Positions 6,413 through 9,818 of a stretch of 9,818 nt of DNA are shown in pieces. Source of the DNA: an uncultured Phenylobacterium sp. (GTDB lineage Bacteria > Pseudomonadota > Alphaproteobacteria > Caulobacterales > Caulobacteraceae); the NCBI GenBank assembly GCA_945952175.1, contig CAMFHW010000119.1, positions 1-9,818 of the forward strand, in the 5' to 3' direction. How positions within the stretch are numbered: the first letter of the stretch is position 1; each line of letters begins with the position of its first letter. The notes beneath the pieces are model-generated. The model had not been told where the DNA came from, did not search any database, and was given only the letters and a program-made list of their open reading frames with translations. The translations under genes were made by a program, and so were the position numbers.

Positions 6413-8518
6413 ATGCTGCGCAGCTCGATCGTTCAATCCATCCGTCCGTCCGTCTCGCTGCGGACGACGCTTGCCTGCGGCGCGGCCTGGCTGGCCGTCG
6501 CCGCGCCCGCCGGCGCGGCCCTGGCCCAGCAGGCCACCGTCGAGGAGGTGGTCGTCACGGCGCCGAACTACGTGCCCTCGACCAATCTCGGCGCGACCAA
6601 GGTCGCCATCCCGCTGGTCGAGACCCCTCAGGCGGTCTCGGTGATCACCCGCGACCAGATCGACGTGCTGAACGTCCAGAACCTCCAGCAGGCGGTGCGC
6701 TATTCGTCCGGCGTGGTCGGCGAGAACTTCGGGCCCGACGAGCGCTACGACTGGCTGACCCTGCGCGGCTTCTCGCCGGTCGAATACATCGACGGCCTGC
6801 AGGCGCCCGTGGGCTCGGTGCCGAACGTCGGCCTCGACCTCTGGGGCGCGGAATCGGTCGAGGTGCTGAAGGGCCCCTCCGGCGTGCTCTACGGCCAGAC
6901 CCCGCCCGGCGGGATCGTCAACATCACCCTGCGCCGCCCGCAGAAAGACCTGCACGGCGAATTCCAGGCCCAGCTCGGCAACTTCGACAGCCGCCAGGCC
7001 GCCGGCGACATCACCGGCTCGCTCTATGGCGACGGCACGGTCGAGGGCCGCCTGACCGCCCTGTGGCGCGAGCGCGAGACCCAGGTCAGCGGCACTCATT
7101 CGCGCCGGCTCTACCTGGCGCCGGCGGTGACCTGGAACGCGACCGAGAACACCCAGCTCACCCTGCTGGCCTACTACCAGAAGGACCATGCGACCGGCGG
7201 TGACGGCGGCTTCCTGCCCGCGGCCGGCACCCTGCTGGCCAACCCGCTGGGCTCCATCCCGGTCAGCCTCAATGTCGGAGAGCCGGGCTACAACCTGTTC
7301 GAACGCGAACAGTACGGCCTGGGCTACGAGTACAGCCACAAGATCAACGACTGGATCACCTTCAAACAAAACTTCAAGTGGTCGCGGCAGAACGAGAATT
7401 TCGTCTCGATCTACGGCACGGGCCTGCAGGCCGACAACCGCACCCTCAACCGCTCGAACTTCATCTTCCCGGAGAACATCACCTCCACCGCCGTTGACAC
7501 CCGCCTCGAGATCAAGGGCGCGACCGGTCCGTTGGAGCATCTGGTGCTGGTCGGGGTCGACTATCGGCGGCTGAGCAACCACACCGACTTCCTGTTCGGC
7601 TCGGCGCCCACGCTCGACATCTTCGCGCCGGTCTATGGCAAGCCGATCCCCGCGCCGTTCTTCGTGCTGAAGGACTACATCCACCAGAATTCGAAACAGA
7701 CCGGCGCCTACGCTCAGGACTTCATCAGCGCCGGCAAGTGGCGGGTGACGCTCAGCGCGCGCGAGGACTGGCTGGAAGGCGCGATCAGCGACGACGCCTT
7801 CACCTGGAGAGCCGGGGTCAACTATCTGTTCGACAACGGCTTCGCGCCCTACGTCTCCTATTCCACCTCGTTCCTGCCCACCGGCGGCGCCGACTTTGGC
7901 GGCCACGCCTTCGTGCCCAGCACCGGCAAGCAGTTCGAGGCGGGGATCAAATACGAGGCCCGGCGCCTGCCGCGCGACATCAAGATCTTCGGCTCGGCCA
8001 CGATCTACGACCTCGTTCAGGAGCACGTGCTGACCAACGACCCGGCGCATGCTTTCTTCAACGTCCAGACGGGCGAGGTCGAGGTGAAGGGGCTGGAGCT
8101 GGAAGGCGTCGCCCGCCTGCACGAGCGGCTGAGCCTCAACGCCTCCTACAGCTACACCGACAGCGAGGTGACCAAGTCGAACGGCGCGGATCTGCACAAG
8201 GACCTGCCGATCGTGCCTCGGCACAAGGCCTCGGCGCTGGCCGACTACACCTTCCAGGATGGACTGCTGGCCGGCTTCGGCGGCGGCCTGGGCGTGCGCT
8301 ATCTGGGCTCCGTCTGGGGTGACGCTGGCAACACGCTGAAGAGCAAGCCCGAGACCTTGTTCGACCTGATCGCCCACTACGACAAGGACGATTGGCGCGT
8401 GGCCCTCAACGTCAGCAACCTGTCGGATAAGGTCTATGTCCAGCGCTGCTCGGATCTCGCCACCTGCTTTTACAGCTCGCGGCGAACGGTGATCCTCACG
8501 CTCGGCCGGAAGTGGTGA
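6413..8518 (+). CDS. TonB-dependent siderophore-type outer-membrane receptor
   Basis: Outer-membrane gated channel for an iron chelate, energised by TonB-ExbBD; 701 residues, normal for siderophore receptors. A signal peptide ends at ALA38 before QQ. A TonB box (EEVVVTA, 44-50) follows. The plug domain spans about 67-176, with TPQAVSVITR (71-80), LTLRGF (115-120) and VEVLKGPSGVLYG (149-161), then PGGIVN (165-170). The rest is the 22-strand beta-barrel, ending in an aromatic residue (W701), as outer-membrane barrels do. Near the end, NVSNLSDKVYV is followed by C679 and C685 and then RRTV, like the Cys pair of FhuA/FoxA-type ferric-hydroxamate receptors. A hydroxamate substrate is therefore likely but unproven. 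A GGGGGAG ribosome binding site precedes the ATG. No Fur box is visible within the 83-bp gap. A hydrolase gene follows closely, suggesting a joint transcript. The family is secure; the substrate is open. Confidence 0.93.
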   Translation: MLRSSIVQSIRPSVSLRTTLACGAAWLAVAAPAGAALAQQATVEEVVVTAPNYVPSTNLGATKVAIPLVETPQAVSVITRDQIDVLNVQNLQQAVRYSSGVVGENFGPDERYDWLTLRGFSPVEYIDGLQAPVGSVPNVGLDLWGAESVEVLKGPSGVLYGQTPPGGIVNITLRRPQKDLHGEFQAQLGNFDSRQAAGDITGSLYGDGTVEGRLTALWRERETQVSGTHSRRLYLAPAVTWNATENTQLTLLAYYQKDHATGGDGGFLPAAGTLLANPLGSIPVSLNVGEPGYNLFEREQYGLGYEYSHKINDWITFKQNFKWSRQNENFVSIYGTGLQADNRTLNRSNFIFPENITSTAVDTRLEIKGATGPLEHLVLVGVDYRRLSNHTDFLFGSAPTLDIFAPVYGKPIPAPFFVLKDYIHQNSKQTGAYAQDFISAGKWRVTLSAREDWLEGAISDDAFTWRAGVNYLFDNGFAPYVSYSTSFLPTGGADFGGHAFVPSTGKQFEAGIKYEARRLPRDIKIFGSATIYDLVQEHVLTNDPAHAFFNVQTGEVEVKGLELEGVARLHERLSLNASYSYTDSEVTKSNGADLHKDLPIVPRHKASALADYTFQDGLLAGFGGGLGVRYLGSVWGDAGNTLKSKPETLFDLIAHYDKDDWRVALNVSNLSDKVYVQRCSDLATCFYSSRRTVILTLGRKW

Positions 8519-8538
8519 GCCCACGGGGCTTTGCGTGC

Positions 8539-8542
8539 GAGG
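8539..8542 (+). promoter_or_regulatory. Ribosome binding site that decides the hydrolase start
   Basis: GAGG lies 5 nt before ATG 8548. The longer in-frame options GTG 8512 and GTG 8515 have no such site and overlap the end of the receptor gene. A shorter option, ATG 8587, has GGGG at 8578-8581. Confidence 0.55.
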
Positions 8543-8547
8543 CAGCC

Positions 8548-9519
8548 ATGGGTGAGGCCGACAGCCGTGTAGAGGCTGGGGTGGCGATGTTCGTCACCCA
8601 GGTCATGAGCGATTTCGCCAGCGGCGCCGGAGCCGGCCGTCTGAGCTTCCCGGAGCAGCGGGCGCTTTCCGAGCGGGTCCGCGCCCCGTGGCGGGCCGGC
8701 GGGCCGGACATGGCCCGGCAGCGCGAGCACTTCGCCAAGACCGCCGCCGGGCGCGTGCGACTGAGGTTCCTCGATCCGGTGGGCGATCCCGGCCTGCGTC
8801 CGGCGCTGGTCTATCTGCATGGCGGCGGGTTCACGACCTTCAGCCTGGACACTCACGATCGGCTGATGCGCGAATACGCCGCCCGCAGCGGCGCCATCGT
8901 CATCGGGGTCGACTACTCGCTGTCGCCGGAGGCCCGGTTTCCCCAGGCGCTGAACGAGGTGGCCGGCGTGGTGGCCTGGCTGGCGGAGGAGGGCGCACGC
9001 CTTGGCGTCGACGCGGATCGCCTCGCGCTCGGCGGGGACTCGGCCGGCGCCAACCTGGCCGTCTCCTCCTGCCTCAAACTGAAGGCGCAAGGGCAAGCCG
9101 GGGGCGTTCGCGGCCTCCTGCTGAACTACGGCTTCTTCGACGCCGACCTCTCGACGCCGTCGCAGCGGCGCTACGGCGAGCCGGGGGCCTTCCTGTCGAG
9201 CGAGGAGCTGGACGGCTACCTCATCAACTATCTGGGGGAGGGCGATCCGCGAACCGATCCGCTGGCCTTGCCGATCCTGGCCAACCTCTCGGACCTGCCG
9301 CCGTCCTTCCATGTCATCGCCGAGTGCGATCCGCTCTGCGACGGCGACCTGTTGATGGCCGAGCGCATGGCCCGCGCCGGCAACCGGGTCAGCCAGACCG
9401 TCTATGGCGGAGCGACCCACAGCTTCCTGGAAGCCGTTTCGGTCTCGCCGCTCGCCGAGCGTGCGCTGCGCGAAAGCGCCGACTGGCTTGGCGACGTCCT
9501 CTTCCCACCCGCCGCCTGA
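8548..9519 (+). CDS. Alpha/beta hydrolase, HSL-type (family IV) esterase
   Basis: Serine carboxylester hydrolase of the alpha/beta-hydrolase fold-3 (hormone-sensitive lipase/acetyl esterase) family, probably cytoplasmic because no signal peptide is seen. It has 323 residues from ATG 8548. The oxyanion-hole motif is HGGG (91-94) and the nucleophile elbow is GDSAG (163-167) with Ser165. The catalytic acid is Asp261 in ECDPLCD and the catalytic His is His291 in THSF, so the full triad is present. VDYSLSPEARFP (121-132) is the usual family block. The start was chosen by GAGG 5 nt upstream; GTG 8512, GTG 8515 and ATG 8587 are alternatives. The gene begins 29 bp after the TonB receptor stop, and its stop codon is overlapped by the next gene's ribosome binding site, so the three genes may be one transcript. 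The substrate cannot be read from the sequence. Cleavage of an imported ester-type siderophore is possible, but HSL-family enzymes most often act on short acyl esters. Confidence 0.92.
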   Translation: MGEADSRVEAGVAMFVTQVMSDFASGAGAGRLSFPEQRALSERVRAPWRAGGPDMARQREHFAKTAAGRVRLRFLDPVGDPGLRPALVYLHGGGFTTFSLDTHDRLMREYAARSGAIVIGVDYSLSPEARFPQALNEVAGVVAWLAEEGARLGVDADRLALGGDSAGANLAVSSCLKLKAQGQAGGVRGLLLNYGFFDADLSTPSQRRYGEPGAFLSSEELDGYLINYLGEGDPRTDPLALPILANLSDLPPSFHVIAECDPLCDGDLLMAERMARAGNRVSQTVYGGATHSFLEAVSVSPLAERALRESADWLGDVLFPPAA

Positions 9520-9522
9520 GGG
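9518..9522 (+). promoter_or_regulatory. Ribosome binding site overlapping the hydrolase stop codon
   Basis: GAGGG begins on the second base of the hydrolase TGA (9517-9519) and lies 8 nt before ATG 9531. This placement suggests translation of the permease is coupled to termination on the hydrolase gene. Confidence 0.6.
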
Positions 9523-9530
9523 TCGATCCC

Positions 9531-9818
9531 ATGTCGCCGCCCGCCCGCCGCCAATCGATCTTCGTCCGCAAGTCGATCGACCAGATCCGCGCGGACTCGG
9601 GCCACCAGGCGCTGAAGCGCACCCTGGGGCCAGGTCACCTGCTGCTGCTGGGCGTGGGTTCGATCATCGGCGCCGGGATCTATGTGATGACCGGCGCGGC
9701 GGCGGCCCACTTCGCCGGGCCCGCGGTGCTGATCTCGTGCGTGATCGTCGGCGCCGCCTGCGTCTTCACCGGGCTCTGCTATGCGGAGCTGTCCTCGATG
9801 ATGCCGGTCACCGGTTCG
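9531..9818 (+). CDS. APC-family amino-acid permease, CAT/YfnA-like (3' partial)
   Basis: N-terminal 96 residues of an inner-membrane amino-acid transporter; the frame is still open at the window end. A charged cytoplasmic N-terminus (SIFVRKSIDQIRADS) leads into ALKRTLGPGHLLLLGVG. The first membrane segment then carries GSIIGAGIY, the substrate-binding GxIIGxGI-type signature of the APC superfamily. A second hydrophobic segment (PAVLISCVIVGAACVF) follows, then LCYAELSSMMPVTGS, typical of the cationic-amino-acid-transporter branch. These families normally have about 12-14 membrane segments, so most of the protein lies beyond the window. The ATG is 11 bp after the hydrolase stop, with GAGGG as ribosome binding site. 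Its actual substrate, whether cationic or another amino acid, cannot be told from this part. Confidence 0.9.
   Translation, partial: MSPPARRQSIFVRKSIDQIRADSGHQALKRTLGPGHLLLLGVGSIIGAGIYVMTGAAAAHFAGPAVLISCVIVGAACVFTGLCYAELSSMMPVTGS

Noticed and set aside
6053..8524. Long minus-strand open frame (823 codons) opposite the TonB receptor
   Set aside because: Antisense shadow of the receptor and of the preceding gene; composition is biased and no domain is recognisable.
8512..8547. GTG starts at 8512 or 8515 for the hydrolase, overlapping the receptor stop
   Set aside because: No suitable Shine-Dalgarno lies upstream of either, while ATG 8548 has GAGG at 5 nt and keeps the whole recognisable fold.
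8470..9420. Minus-strand open frame of 316 codons opposite the esterase
   Set aside because: The + strand has a complete catalytic triad and family motifs; the antisense translation shows none.

Overview
The window is GC-rich (roughly 70% by eye), densely coding and read entirely on the + strand. Codon choice is strongly G/C at third positions. The gene set (NirB, NirD, NasA with a C-terminal [2Fe-2S] domain, stand-alone SUMT, a nitrate-reductase-associated protein, and a TonB-dependent receptor) fits an alphaproteobacterium. My best guess is Caulobacteraceae (Caulobacter or Phenylobacterium-like), inferred from sequence style and not proven.

Positions 1-6329 are the distal part of an assimilatory nitrate/nitrite reduction operon: nirB (5' end outside the window), nirD, nasA, cobA/SUMT, and a Nitr_red_assoc family gene. 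Junctions are tight: 4-nt ATGA overlap, 11-nt overlap, 4-nt ATGA overlap. NasA reduces nitrate to nitrite, and NirBD reduces nitrite to ammonium at a siroheme/[4Fe-4S] centre using NADH. The SUMT makes precorrin-2, the precursor of NirB's siroheme. The last gene encodes a small conserved protein of unknown function that accompanies nitrate reductase. No nitrate transporter, NasTS/NtrC regulator or dedicated NasA reductase lies in the window.

The one break in this compact operon is the 110-bp nirD-nasA gap. It is almost filled by a 90-bp AT-richer palindromic element with two 27-bp inverted arms (one mismatch), which looks like a REPIN/MITE insertion. It ends 10 bp before the nasA start, and nasA has no good Shine-Dalgarno sequence.

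Positions 6413-9818 hold a second gene set: a TonB-dependent siderophore-type outer-membrane receptor, an HSL-family (family IV) alpha/beta hydrolase 29 bp downstream, and the N-terminal part of an APC-family amino-acid permease whose ribosome binding site overlaps the hydrolase stop codon. These three may be co-transcribed. The 83-bp gap before the receptor shows no recognisable Fur box, promoter or strong terminator.

Most of the window is conventional. The points most worth a second look are the palindromic element in the operon, the cluster of atypical codons at a domain boundary of nirB, and the uncharacterised nitrate-reductase-associated protein. I see no RNA gene, CRISPR array or phage feature.
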